DNA from: JADZFO01 sp964512635
GTDB taxonomy: Bacteria > 4484-113 > JAFGCY01
Direction of reading: 5' to 3'
DNA length: 64,000 bases
Assembly: GCA_964512635.1 (NCBI GenBank)
Contig: CAZEJB010000012.1
Location: 1 to 64,000, forward strand
Position numbers and translations under genes: made by a program. The notes beneath the pieces are model-generated. The model was not told the DNA's origin, did not search any database, and worked only from the letters and a program-made list of their open reading frames with translations. Positions 1 through 8,747 of this stretch are shown here, in pieces. Positions within the stretch are counted from its first letter, which is position 1. The number at the start of each line of letters is the position of its first letter.

Positions 1-2
1 CT

Positions 3-761
3 CTGCCGATCAAGCTGCGGATTCTGCTTTTTGCCGAAGATGAGGAGTTCAATGATATCCCGCTAAACAGTGACTACACCATCAACATTGATGCCCCGAA
101 TGACACGCCGGTGCCGGTCATCAGCGCTCCAATTCTCAGCGGCCCGGCCCCGCTCAGCGTTGACTTCGACGCCTCAGGCAGCACCGACAGCGACGGCATT
201 GCGAAGTACGAGTTCGACCTGAACAACGACAATAACTGGTTCGATAACGGCAGCGAAGCGACCTTGAACCATGTCTACACAGAGCCCGGCAGCTATGTTG
301 TGCGCCTGCGTGTAACGGACACGCTGGGCAATGTCAGCAATGCCCTCTCCTTTGTGCAGGTTGTCGCCGGCAGCGGCTTTTATGACGAAGCTGAGAACAA
401 CGATGACTGGATGAACCCGCCGGCCCTGCCGGCCTTCCCCTTCAGCGACTTCCGGGGATCCATCGGCTCGGCGGCGGGATACACCGCGACCGATGGCGAC
501 AACGATGACTTCTTCGGCTTCAGCGCGACAGCCGGCCAGGTGCTGACCGTGGACTTCCACTGCAACGGCGTCTATGCCAACTCGCTGCTGTGGCTCTACA
601 GCTCAACCAGCGGCTACATCGCCTCGCTGTCGCCGTCGAAGGATGCTGGTGCCACCGCGCAGTTGCAGGAGACCCTCGCCGAGACCGGGAACTATTACAT
701 CTGGGTCCAGGCCTTCGCGCCGGGCTTCAGCGATTACAGCATTGACGCGACGCTGGAGTAG
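3..761 (+). CDS. Partial PKD/PPC surface protein, C-terminal part
   Basis: The reading frame is open from the left edge of the window, so the true start lies outside; the GTG at 111 is internal. After about 35 residues there is one PKD-type beta-sandwich (core SDGIAKYEFDLNND, then HVYTEPGSYVVRLRV) and then one PPC domain (YDEAENND start, DGDNDDFFGF core, WVQAFAPGFSDYSIDATLE end). This PKD-then-PPC ending is the same as in the downstream genes at 2570 and 5625, so it is most likely the tail of another member of the same lipoprotein array. PKD and PPC domains are known from extracellular proteases and surface proteins. No enzymatic domain is visible in the part present. Confidence 0.85.
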   Translation: MPIKLRILLFAEDEEFNDIPLNSDYTINIDAPNDTPVPVISAPILSGPAPLSVDFDASGSTDSDGIAKYEFDLNNDNNWFDNGSEATLNHVYTEPGSYVVRLRVTDTLGNVSNALSFVQVVAGSGFYDEAENNDDWMNPPALPAFPFSDFRGSIGSAAGYTATDGDNDDFFGFSATAGQVLTVDFHCNGVYANSLLWLYSSTSGYIASLSPSKDAGATAQLQETLAETGNYYIWVQAFAPGFSDYSIDATLE

Positions 762-809
762 TCCCGCCACCCGGAGCCTGCTGCAGTAGCCAGCCAGCTG
801 CGCGGGTTG

Positions 810-1889
<1,080 letters not shown>

Positions 1890-1921
1890 AGGACAATGCG
1901 GCGCACAGCACCGCCCGGCTC

Positions 1922-1927
1922 ACTATA
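1922..1927 (-). promoter_or_regulatory. Candidate -10 box of selD
   Basis: TATAGT on the minus strand lies 32 nt before the proposed ATG at 1889, leaving a leader of about 25 nt. No clear -35 element or Shine-Dalgarno is seen. Confidence 0.4.
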
Positions 1928-1988
1928 GCGCAGCCGCTGTCGAACAATCACTATCAGCTGCAACCGGAAAGAAAGCTGTGACGGCTTC

Positions 1989-1997
1989 TGTTAGGGT
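1989..1997 (+). promoter_or_regulatory. Extended -10 (TGTTAGGGT) before a lipoprotein relic
   Basis: This matches the TGnTAnnnT pattern found before the intact lipoprotein genes. The following bases TTCCCTG also match the leader of the gene at 11154. A G-rich Shine-Dalgarno (GGGGGAC) follows before the dead start codon at 2026. Confidence 0.5.
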
Positions 1998-2025
1998 TTC
2001 CCTGTCTAACTTTTGGGGGACTTCT

Positions 2026-2148
2026 ATAGTTCTCAGTCGGCTGTCTTGGCTCGCCTCTGTGCTTTGCCTGGCCCTGATCCTGGGCTCCTGCGGCGGCACC
2101 GCGCACCAGTCGCCGCCTGGCCACGCAGCAGCCCCCGATCTCTGTTAG
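2026..2148 (+). pseudogene. Relic of a lipoprotein signal peptide
   Basis: Behind an array-type promoter and Shine-Dalgarno, the position where neighbours have ATG carries ATA. It is followed in frame by a complete lipoprotein signal peptide ending in LALILGSCGG. After only a few more codons the frame runs into the promoter region of the next relic and stops. I read this as a member of the lipoprotein array that lost its start codon and nearly all of its mature region. A functional 40-residue lipopeptide starting at ATA is possible but unlikely. Confidence 0.55.
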
Positions 2149-2151
2149 TAT
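2143..2151 (+). promoter_or_regulatory. Extended -10 (TGTTAGTAT) before second relic
   Basis: The stretch from about 2130 to the ATG at 2186 is nearly the same as the region upstream of the intact gene at 5625: GCAGCAGCC, then CTGTTAGTATTTTCA, GATCC and CGGGGGAG in the same order. This indicates that promoter and leader were duplicated together with the gene. Confidence 0.6.
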
Positions 2152-2185
2152 TTTCACGATCCGGTCCGGGTTCGGGGGAGCCGTT

Positions 2186-2510
2186 ATGTGGCTGAGGTTT
2201 GTACATCGAGTTCTGCTCATTGCCATTGCGCTGGCCCTCAGCGCCTGCGCCGGTGAGCGCGGCCCGCAGGGCCTGCAGCTTGCCGCGGGCGCGCCGGGCT
2301 GGCCTACGCGGCCTACACGCTGGATGTGCGCGGTCACTCCGCCGCGGCCCGGCTGCTTTACACCTGGTCGAGAGCACCTCGCCGGAAGCGGTTGAGAGCA
2401 TCGATTACACCTTCACCGAGGCGAGGACCTATTACCTGTACATCGAGCTGTGGTACCAGACGACCCAGGAAGGCTTCAGCGACTATATCTGCGTGGGGTC
2501 GCTGAATAAG
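2186..2510 (+). pseudogene. Frameshifted, internally deleted PKD/PPC lipoprotein
   Basis: Three fragments of one lipoprotein lie in three frames. An intact signal peptide with lipobox (ALSACAG) starts at ATG 2186. A block from 2299 reads LAYAAYTLDV then LLYTWSRAP, matching the shared N-terminal module of the neighbour at 5625 (IAYAAYTFDT, IRYAWTTAP). A block from 2391 reads VESIDYTFTEARTYYLYIEL then EGFSDYICVGSL, matching the end of a PPC domain. The central 700-900 residues present in relatives are gone. This is a decayed copy bounded by intact paralogues. Confidence 0.75.
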
Positions 2511-2524
2511 CGGCGGCAAGGGGG

Positions 2525-2565
2525 TATACTCGCTTTGCCAAAAGCGAGCAAAGGGCGTAACCCTT
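2525..2565 (+). promoter_or_regulatory. -10 box TATACT with two leader hairpins
   Basis: TATACT (2525-2530) is the best promoter candidate for the lipoprotein gene at 2570. It overlaps a perfect 8-bp inverted repeat, CTCGCTTT (2529-2536) and AAAGCGAG (2541-2548), loop GCCA. A second 5-bp repeat AAGGG/CCCTT (2551-2565) ends 4 nt before the ATG and includes the only purine-rich stretch that could act as ribosome binding site. The promoter differs from the other genes of the array, so this gene may be controlled differently. Confidence 0.45.
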
Positions 2566-2569
2566 GCCG

Positions 2570-5530
2570 ATGACCTTGAACCGCTCCGCCAGTGTGCTGG
2601 CGGCTATCCTGCTTGTATTGACCTGCGCGGCTTGCGGAGTATCTGAACGCGGCGCGAGCGCGCCGGAACTTACCACGCCGAATCCAGGCAGCCAGCCGCT
2701 GCCGGATTCGATTGCCGCGCCGCAACAGCTGTTTGAGCTGCTGCACAAGGTTTCCGCCGGGCGGACCACGGTGCTTGCCTCGAACTTCGCCCAGGAGCTG
2801 CCACATCCGCGTGCAGAAGCCGATGCCGGGCTGCTGCGCTTCAGCCCGGCAGGCGCCTCGCTGGACAAGGCCGCCTATGCCTTTTATGTCCTCGACAGCA
2901 CAGATCTGCAGGGCAGCTGGTCGCTGTACTACGAGTGGCAGGACCTGCCCAGCCCGCTGGCCAGCGCCTGGATCGGCCTTGGCGATGTCGGCCGCAATGC
3001 CTGGGACTGGCGGCCGGTCACCGGTCTGTGGGAAACACGGATGGACGATATCGCGCGCTACCGCAACGCCGAAAGGCGGGTGCTGGTGGCCGTGCTGGCG
3101 ACCGGCACTAAGCCCAGCGCGCTGGCCAGCCTGGGCTTCAAGACGCCGCTGGCCTATGACGAGCAGGAGGACAATGACAGCCGCGAGCAGGCCAACCTGC
3201 TGCCCAGCCTGCCGGTTCACAGCTTCAAGGGCAGCATCGGCAGCGCCCCCGGATATCCCGGCGCGGACGGTGACACTGAGGACTGGTACCGCTTCGACAC
3301 GACTCCCGGGAAGTATCTGAACGTAGTCCTGCGCGCGCAGGGCGGCGAGGATGACTATGCCAATCTCTACTTATGGAGTACTGCCGGTGAACAGCCGCTC
3401 AAGGGCAAGGGCAGCAGTCAGGGCATGACCATCAGCAACCTGCTGCTGGACGAGGATACTGAGGAAGTCTGGCTCTCTGTGACCGCTGTCGAGGGCGGCA
3501 TGGATTATGAGCTCAGCGTGCTGGAACTTGCGGCTGAGAACGAGCAGCCGCTCGCGGTGATCAGCAGCAGCGCCAAGAGCGGGCCACCGGGCCTGCTGGT
3601 CAACTTTGACGGCAGCGCCAGCACAGCGGGTGAGGACAGCGACAGCATTGTGCGCTATGACTGGGACTTGGACGGCGATGGCATTTTCGACCAGCAGGGT
3701 CCGCAGGCGCAGGCAGCGTACAGGTATCGCGACGCGGGGGTCTTTCACCCCAGCCTGCGCGTGATCGACAGCCATGGCATGCCCTCGGAGTATCACGACG
3801 ACAAGGCCTGCACGGCGGTGGTCGCCATCGCGCCGAGCTTCCCGCATGACGAGCGCGAGGATAACGAACTGGGACCCGCCAGCTGGGACCGCCTGCCCGC
3901 CGTGCCCTTCAGCGGCTTCAGCGGCAGCGTCGGCCCTGGCGCGGGGGCGGATGATGGTGACCGGGAAGACATGTTCGTGCTCTCTGTCAGCCAGGGCGAG
4001 GCGGTCAGCTTCAGGATTGACTTCGATCCGCTGCCCGCGGGCGAAGAACTGGTCGCCCGGCTTTACCAGATCGACAGCGCTGGCGGCAACGAGTGGCAGC
4101 TCACCGGCGCAAGTGGCAACAGCAGCATTGTCGTGGCCGACAAGGCGCTCTCGGATCATGAACTGCGGCTGGAGCTGTTGGCGCTCGAATCGAAGGAGGC
4201 CCGCGAGTACAGCATTCGCGCGGTCAACGGCCTGCCGCCGGAAGTCACGCTCAGCGCCAGCCCGGACCACGGCGTGCCGCCCTTTGCAGCGACGCTGAGC
4301 GCGACCGGCAGCGACGTTGACGGCCAGGCACTTGAGTACATCTGGGACCTGAATGGCGACGGGATCTATGAGTTCGACAGCGCGGCGGACAATTCGCTTG
4401 AGCATCCGGTAACAGTTTTCGGGCAGGAGAGCGTCAGTGTCCGCGCACGCGACCCTGACGGCCTGCTCTCCGAGCCCGCCATGGTGCTGCTCTACGGACT
4501 CCCCAGAAACTACGACGAAGTGGAGGACAACGACAACGACAGCACGGCCACTCCACTGGGCAGCCTGCCGGTAGTGGGTTTTACTGGCAACATCGGATCC
4601 GCGCTGGATGCGCCCTTCTATGACGGCGACAACCAGGACTGCCTTCGCCTGCCGGATGGGCTGAGCTCGGCAGACGCGCTGAAGTTCATCGTCAACCTTG
4701 ACCAGCCTGTCAACAACGCGATGGCCTTTACGAACGGGGAGGTCGGACTTCAGGACCACTCTGATCCAACGCGGCTGATCAGCGTCTATTCCTTGCGCGA
4801 CCAGCCCGGCACGCCTTATATCCTGAGTCTATCAGTCTACGAGTTCAGCGACTATAGCCTAGATGTGCTGCGCTCGGATGTGCCGCTACCAGCCCTGAGC
4901 ATCAACCCCACGGCCGACCCGCTGACCTACCAGCTGGACGCCTCGGCCAGCAGTGACAGCGACGGCATCGCCGCTTATCGCTTCAAGTTTGACCCGACAG
5001 GCAACCCGGAAGAGCTTGATAACGGTGCCAGCCCCATCCTGCTGCGCAGTTTTCCGCGACCGGGGCGCTATCTGCTGCAGCTGACAGTGCAGGACAACTT
5101 TGGCGCCGTCAGCAACCAGCCGGGCTTCTACCTGGTCAACGCCGGCGATTTGACCATCAGCGAAGTTGAAGACAACGACAATGCCGAGGAAGCCCAGCCC
5201 CTGCCGGCCTTCCCCTTCAGCGACTTCTATGGCAATCTGGGAGACGAGGCTGGTATCCCGGCCACGGATGGCGACAGCGTTGACTGCTTCAGCTTCAGCG
5301 CCAGCCCCGGCCAGACAGTGAACTTCGAGCTGCTGCTGACTGCCGGCCCGCGTACGACCGCCATGCAGCTATATGACGCGGAGGGTAATCACCTGACAGG
5401 CTACTCCCCTGGTTCACTCAGCTACACCTTTGGATCGGAAACTGGACCCTTCTTGCTGAAACTGCAACAGCTGCTGGGCGTGGGCTACCTGGCGGAGTAT
5501 GTCTTGGGCGGCACGCTGAGCGGCCCCTAG
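2570..5530 (+). CDS. PKD/PPC repeat lipoprotein
   Basis: A predicted secreted lipoprotein of 986 residues. The signal peptide ends at Cys22 (VLTCAAC; the -3 residue is Cys, so the lipobox is not classical). The shared N-terminal module covers about residues 45-195, with the hallmark WIGLGDVGRNAWDWRPV. Then four PPC domains (about 197-325, 425-548, 647-767, 863-986; each opens with a motif like YDEQEDND and has an acidic DGDxxD turn) alternate with three PKD domains (about 325-420, 553-643, 773-860; cores such as YDWDLDGDGIFD). No protease or other catalytic domain is visible. PPC and PKD domains are known adjuncts of secreted enzymes and adhesins; here they form the whole protein. ATG 2570 was chosen over TTG 2564. 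It follows a decayed paralogue. Confidence 0.88.
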   Translation: MTLNRSASVLAAILLVLTCAACGVSERGASAPELTTPNPGSQPLPDSIAAPQQLFELLHKVSAGRTTVLASNFAQELPHPRAEADAGLLRFSPAGASLDKAAYAFYVLDSTDLQGSWSLYYEWQDLPSPLASAWIGLGDVGRNAWDWRPVTGLWETRMDDIARYRNAERRVLVAVLATGTKPSALASLGFKTPLAYDEQEDNDSREQANLLPSLPVHSFKGSIGSAPGYPGADGDTEDWYRFDTTPGKYLNVVLRAQGGEDDYANLYLWSTAGEQPLKGKGSSQGMTISNLLLDEDTEEVWLSVTAVEGGMDYELSVLELAAENEQPLAVISSSAKSGPPGLLVNFDGSASTAGEDSDSIVRYDWDLDGDGIFDQQGPQAQAAYRYRDAGVFHPSLRVIDSHGMPSEYHDDKACTAVVAIAPSFPHDEREDNELGPASWDRLPAVPFSGFSGSVGPGAGADDGDREDMFVLSVSQGEAVSFRIDFDPLPAGEELVARLYQIDSAGGNEWQLTGASGNSSIVVADKALSDHELRLELLALESKEAREYSIRAVNGLPPEVTLSASPDHGVPPFAATLSATGSDVDGQALEYIWDLNGDGIYEFDSAADNSLEHPVTVFGQESVSVRARDPDGLLSEPAMVLLYGLPRNYDEVEDNDNDSTATPLGSLPVVGFTGNIGSALDAPFYDGDNQDCLRLPDGLSSADALKFIVNLDQPVNNAMAFTNGEVGLQDHSDPTRLISVYSLRDQPGTPYILSLSVYEFSDYSLDVLRSDVPLPALSINPTADPLTYQLDASASSDSDGIAAYRFKFDPTGNPEELDNGASPILLRSFPRPGRYLLQLTVQDNFGAVSNQPGFYLVNAGDLTISEVEDNDNAEEAQPLPAFPFSDFYGNLGDEAGIPATDGDSVDCFSFSASPGQTVNFELLLTAGPRTTAMQLYDAEGNHLTGYSPGSLSYTFGSETGPFLLKLQQLLGVGYLAEYVLGGTLSGP

Positions 5531-5580
5531 ACCGGCGACAGCCGATTCTCACAGGCGACGCAGCAGCCTCCCGCGGTCTC

Positions 5581-5589
5581 TGTTAGTAT
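5581..5589 (+). promoter_or_regulatory. Extended -10 (TGTTAGTAT) of the 5625 lipoprotein gene
   Basis: It lies 35 nt before ATG 5625 and is followed by GGGGGAG (5612-5618) as Shine-Dalgarno. The arrangement and bases are repeated almost exactly before the relic at 2186. Confidence 0.6.
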
Positions 5590-5624
5590 TTTCATGATCC
5601 ATATTGGGCTCGGGGGAGACTTCC

Positions 5625-8600
5625 ATGCGGCTGATCCTGCTCCAACGCGTCTTCTTTGTTCTGGCGGCGGCTGTGCTGGCCGGCGTGCTTTCTGGCGGCT
5701 GCGGTTCGGATCGCGGCCTCAAGGGCGGCGACAGCTCCGGCGGCAAGCCAGTCGTCGCGCCAGCGCTCGAGCTCCCTGCGCCGTCGCAGCTGGCCCTGCT
5801 CAAGCGCGGCATCTCGGCGGACACCGTGGTGCGTGAGGGCAGCGAGTTCGACCAGGCCCTGCCCAGCAGCCGTGTGAGTGCTAATGCCACTGATGGCGAA
5901 TTCTCCCCCGTCGGCGGGGCCCTTAGCCAGATCGCCTATGCCGCCTATACCTTTGACACAACAGACTTCACCGGCAACGCCAGCATCCGCTACGCCTGGA
6001 CTACCGCGCCGGACGACATCGCCGACTGCTTCATCGCCGTGGCTAACTTCAACCAGGACGCCTGGGAGTGGCACAGCGCCGGCGCCGGCGGCAGCCTGAG
6101 TCTCGGCAGCCTGATCAACTACGCTAGCAACAACACGGCCTATGTCGTGGTCGCCCTGCGCGGCAACCTGCCTGCGGCGCTTGACTCTGTCCAGCTGGGC
6201 AGCCCCGGCGGTTACGACGAGCAGGAGCCCAACGACAGCTTCAACGAGCCCGAAACCCTGCCGAACGCCCCGGTGGAGGGCTTTAAGGGCAGTCTTGGTA
6301 TGGGCCCCGGCTACCCCGGCCAGGATGGCGACTGCGAGGACTGGTACCTGATCAATGCGCCGGCGGGCAAGTTCATGACCATCGTCGTCCTGGGAACATC
6401 AGACGGCACTCAGGACATGGTGCTGGAACTGCGGGATCCAAACAACCTGATTGTCGGCTTCCCGACTTACCCCGGCCTCAAGCCCGCCACGATTGAAGGC
6501 GTTGCAACAGGTGGCGGCGGCGACTTTAAGCTCGGCATCTACTGCGATCCGCTGACTGACGTTGATGTCGACTGGGGCGACTACCTCATCTATGTCCACT
6601 TCACCGACGCCGCCAACGCCCCGCCGGTTTCTTCGCTGGCCGTCAGCCCGCGCAGCGGCCCTGCCCCGCTCATGGTCAGTCTGGACGCCTCGGCCAGTTA
6701 TGACAACGACCCGGGCGACAGCGTGGTGCGCTATGAGTGGGACTTCGAGGGCGACGGCGTCTTTGACCTCGACTCCGGCACCGACAGCACTGTTGACCAC
6801 ACATACAGCAGCGACGGGATCTACCACCCTACGGTAAAGGTATACGACACCCATGGCGCGCCCTGGTTCAACGACTCGGAAAGCCACTATCCGCCCGGCA
6901 CCCGTACGGTGACCGTCGGCGACATCCCCTACGATGAGCGCGAGGACAATGACTTCGCCTATGGCGAATTCCCCAACCCGCTGCCCACCCTGCCTTTCGC
7001 CACCTGGACTGGCAACATTGGACTCGGCAGCGATGCCTACGACGGTGACGGCTTTGACTACTTCACCTTTAACGCGCTCACCGGCGAAAAGTGGTCCTTC
7101 ATCCTCGATTACACCCCAACTGGCGTCGGCTCGCCGGTAACCCTCGGCGTCAGCGACCCGGCCTTTGACAGTCTCGGTCAGGACACCGACTCCAGCCGCT
7201 GTATCGTCGGCATTACCGCCGCCGAGGACGGCCTCTATAAGGTTGGCGTCTCGGGCGGCAAACTTGGCGACTACAACCTGAGCTGCATCGCCGGACTGCC
7301 ACCGACGGTCAGTATCTCCGCCCCGTCCTTCAGCGGCCCCGCGCCGCTGAGCGTTGATTTCACTGCAACGGCGAGCGACGGCGAAGGCCCCATCACCAAG
7401 TACGAATGGGACTGGAATGGCGATGGCACTTTCGAGGAGGACAGCGGGACTGACAACACTGTCAGTCACAACTTCACGATGTCCGGCACCTTCCAGGTGA
7501 GCTGCCGCGCGACGGATGATGACGGTCTGACTACGGTCTCGGATGAGTTCACCGTCTATGCCTGGCCACAGGCCTATGACGAGGTTGAGGATAACGACTC
7601 AGAAGGCCAGGCCAACGCCCTGACCTTCCCGGTGACTGACATCACCGGCAACATTGGGCCTAACGGCTTCTACGATAACGACCTGGTGGACTGGTTCTTC
7701 CTTGGCAACACAGTTGAGACCCGCAACAGTATGGAGGTCAATATCACAACAGACCGGCCCGGCAGTGAAGTGCGGGTCAGGCTGTATAACGATGATGGCT
7801 CGACGCTGGCGGAAACCACAACCAGCAACGGCAGCGCCCAGATCCGCTACAGCGCGGCCGCCGGCCTGATCAGTCTGCCGCAGTATCTGCAGCTTGAATA
7901 CCAGGGCGGGCTGGAGTGCGATTACTCGATCAGCATCGAGACCAGCGATACGCCGATCGCCAGCCTGACCGCGACTCCCAACAGCGATACCGACGACTCG
8001 CTGATGGTAACTCTGGACGCAACAGCCAGCAGTGACAGCGACGGCATCGTGAAGTATGAGTTTGATCCCGAAAACACCGGCGTGTTCATCGACAACGGCG
8101 CCAACCCCGTGTTCAACCATACCTATACCGGCAAGGGCAGCTATCTGGCCGTGCTGCGGGTGACCGATGCCGACGGTTACACCAACACCAACGAGTACCA
8201 CAGCGCGACGATGAGCTGGTGCTTCCGGCGCATCACGCTTGGCACGGGCAACGCGGAGTGGTACGACGAGGTGGAGCCCAATACCCAGGCCTCACCGCAG
8301 GCGCTGCCGGCCTTCCCGATCAGCAACTTCCGCGGCAGCGTCGGCTCACGGCAGACTGAGTACCCGGGCTATGACGCGCTGGACTATGACTACTTCAGCT
8401 TTAACGTCAGCGCGGGGCAGAGCATCCACATTGAGCTGCGTAACGGCGGCCAGATAACCCACTACTACGATGACGGCTGGGCGGTCTGGATCACCCAGGG
8501 CGACGGCTCCGGCCTGCTGGCCAGCGTCTTCGACTCCGATCGCGTCGGCGAAGTCACCAGCCTGGACTACACCTTTGCCGACGCCGGCACATATCAGCTG

Positions 8601-8663
8601 CAGGTACGCAACTACGGCACCTGGATGGACTACCGCCTGAGCGCGACCATGACCGGGCCGTAG
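5625..8663 (+). CDS. PKD/PPC repeat lipoprotein
   Basis: A lipoprotein of 1012 residues, lipobox LSGGC (Cys26). The start ATG 5625 has a strong GGGGGAG Shine-Dalgarno 6 nt upstream; the TTG at 5604 lies upstream of it and is rejected. The shared N-terminal module (about residues 45-190) carries IAYAAYTFDTTDF and CFIAVANFNQDAWEWHSAG. It continues with PPC-PKD-PPC-PKD-PPC-PKD-PPC, beginning near residues 196, 334, 436, 559, 650, 775 and 878. PKD cores are easily seen (YEWDFEGDGVFDLDSGTD, YEWDWNGDGTFEEDSGTD), and both have calcium-site-like DGDG or NGDG turns. Same architecture as the 2570 gene, but clearly diverged. Likely exported and anchored in a membrane; ligand unknown. Confidence 0.88.
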   Translation: MRLILLQRVFFVLAAAVLAGVLSGGCGSDRGLKGGDSSGGKPVVAPALELPAPSQLALLKRGISADTVVREGSEFDQALPSSRVSANATDGEFSPVGGALSQIAYAAYTFDTTDFTGNASIRYAWTTAPDDIADCFIAVANFNQDAWEWHSAGAGGSLSLGSLINYASNNTAYVVVALRGNLPAALDSVQLGSPGGYDEQEPNDSFNEPETLPNAPVEGFKGSLGMGPGYPGQDGDCEDWYLINAPAGKFMTIVVLGTSDGTQDMVLELRDPNNLIVGFPTYPGLKPATIEGVATGGGGDFKLGIYCDPLTDVDVDWGDYLIYVHFTDAANAPPVSSLAVSPRSGPAPLMVSLDASASYDNDPGDSVVRYEWDFEGDGVFDLDSGTDSTVDHTYSSDGIYHPTVKVYDTHGAPWFNDSESHYPPGTRTVTVGDIPYDEREDNDFAYGEFPNPLPTLPFATWTGNIGLGSDAYDGDGFDYFTFNALTGEKWSFILDYTPTGVGSPVTLGVSDPAFDSLGQDTDSSRCIVGITAAEDGLYKVGVSGGKLGDYNLSCIAGLPPTVSISAPSFSGPAPLSVDFTATASDGEGPITKYEWDWNGDGTFEEDSGTDNTVSHNFTMSGTFQVSCRATDDDGLTTVSDEFTVYAWPQAYDEVEDNDSEGQANALTFPVTDITGNIGPNGFYDNDLVDWFFLGNTVETRNSMEVNITTDRPGSEVRVRLYNDDGSTLAETTTSNGSAQIRYSAAAGLISLPQYLQLEYQGGLECDYSISIETSDTPIASLTATPNSDTDDSLMVTLDATASSDSDGIVKYEFDPENTGVFIDNGANPVFNHTYTGKGSYLAVLRVTDADGYTNTNEYHSATMSWCFRRITLGTGNAEWYDEVEPNTQASPQALPAFPISNFRGSVGSRQTEYPGYDALDYDYFSFNVSAGQSIHIELRNGGQITHYYDDGWAVWITQGDGSGLLASVFDSDRVGEVTSLDYTFADAGTYQLQVRNYGTWMDYRLSATMTGP

Positions 8664-8703
8664 CGGCCGGCCCGGCAGCTTCAGTGAAACTTTGAGCACG
8701 CCG

Positions 8704-8712
8704 TGTTATTGT
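8704..8712 (+). promoter_or_regulatory. Extended -10 (TGTTATTGT) of the 8748 gene
   Basis: Matches TGnTAnnnT and lies 35 nt before ATG 8748. The Shine-Dalgarno region is GGTAGGTGAG, less G-rich than in the neighbours. Confidence 0.5.
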
Positions 8713-8747
8713 CTCTGTGCTGAAGCTGAATGTTGGGTAGGTGAGCT

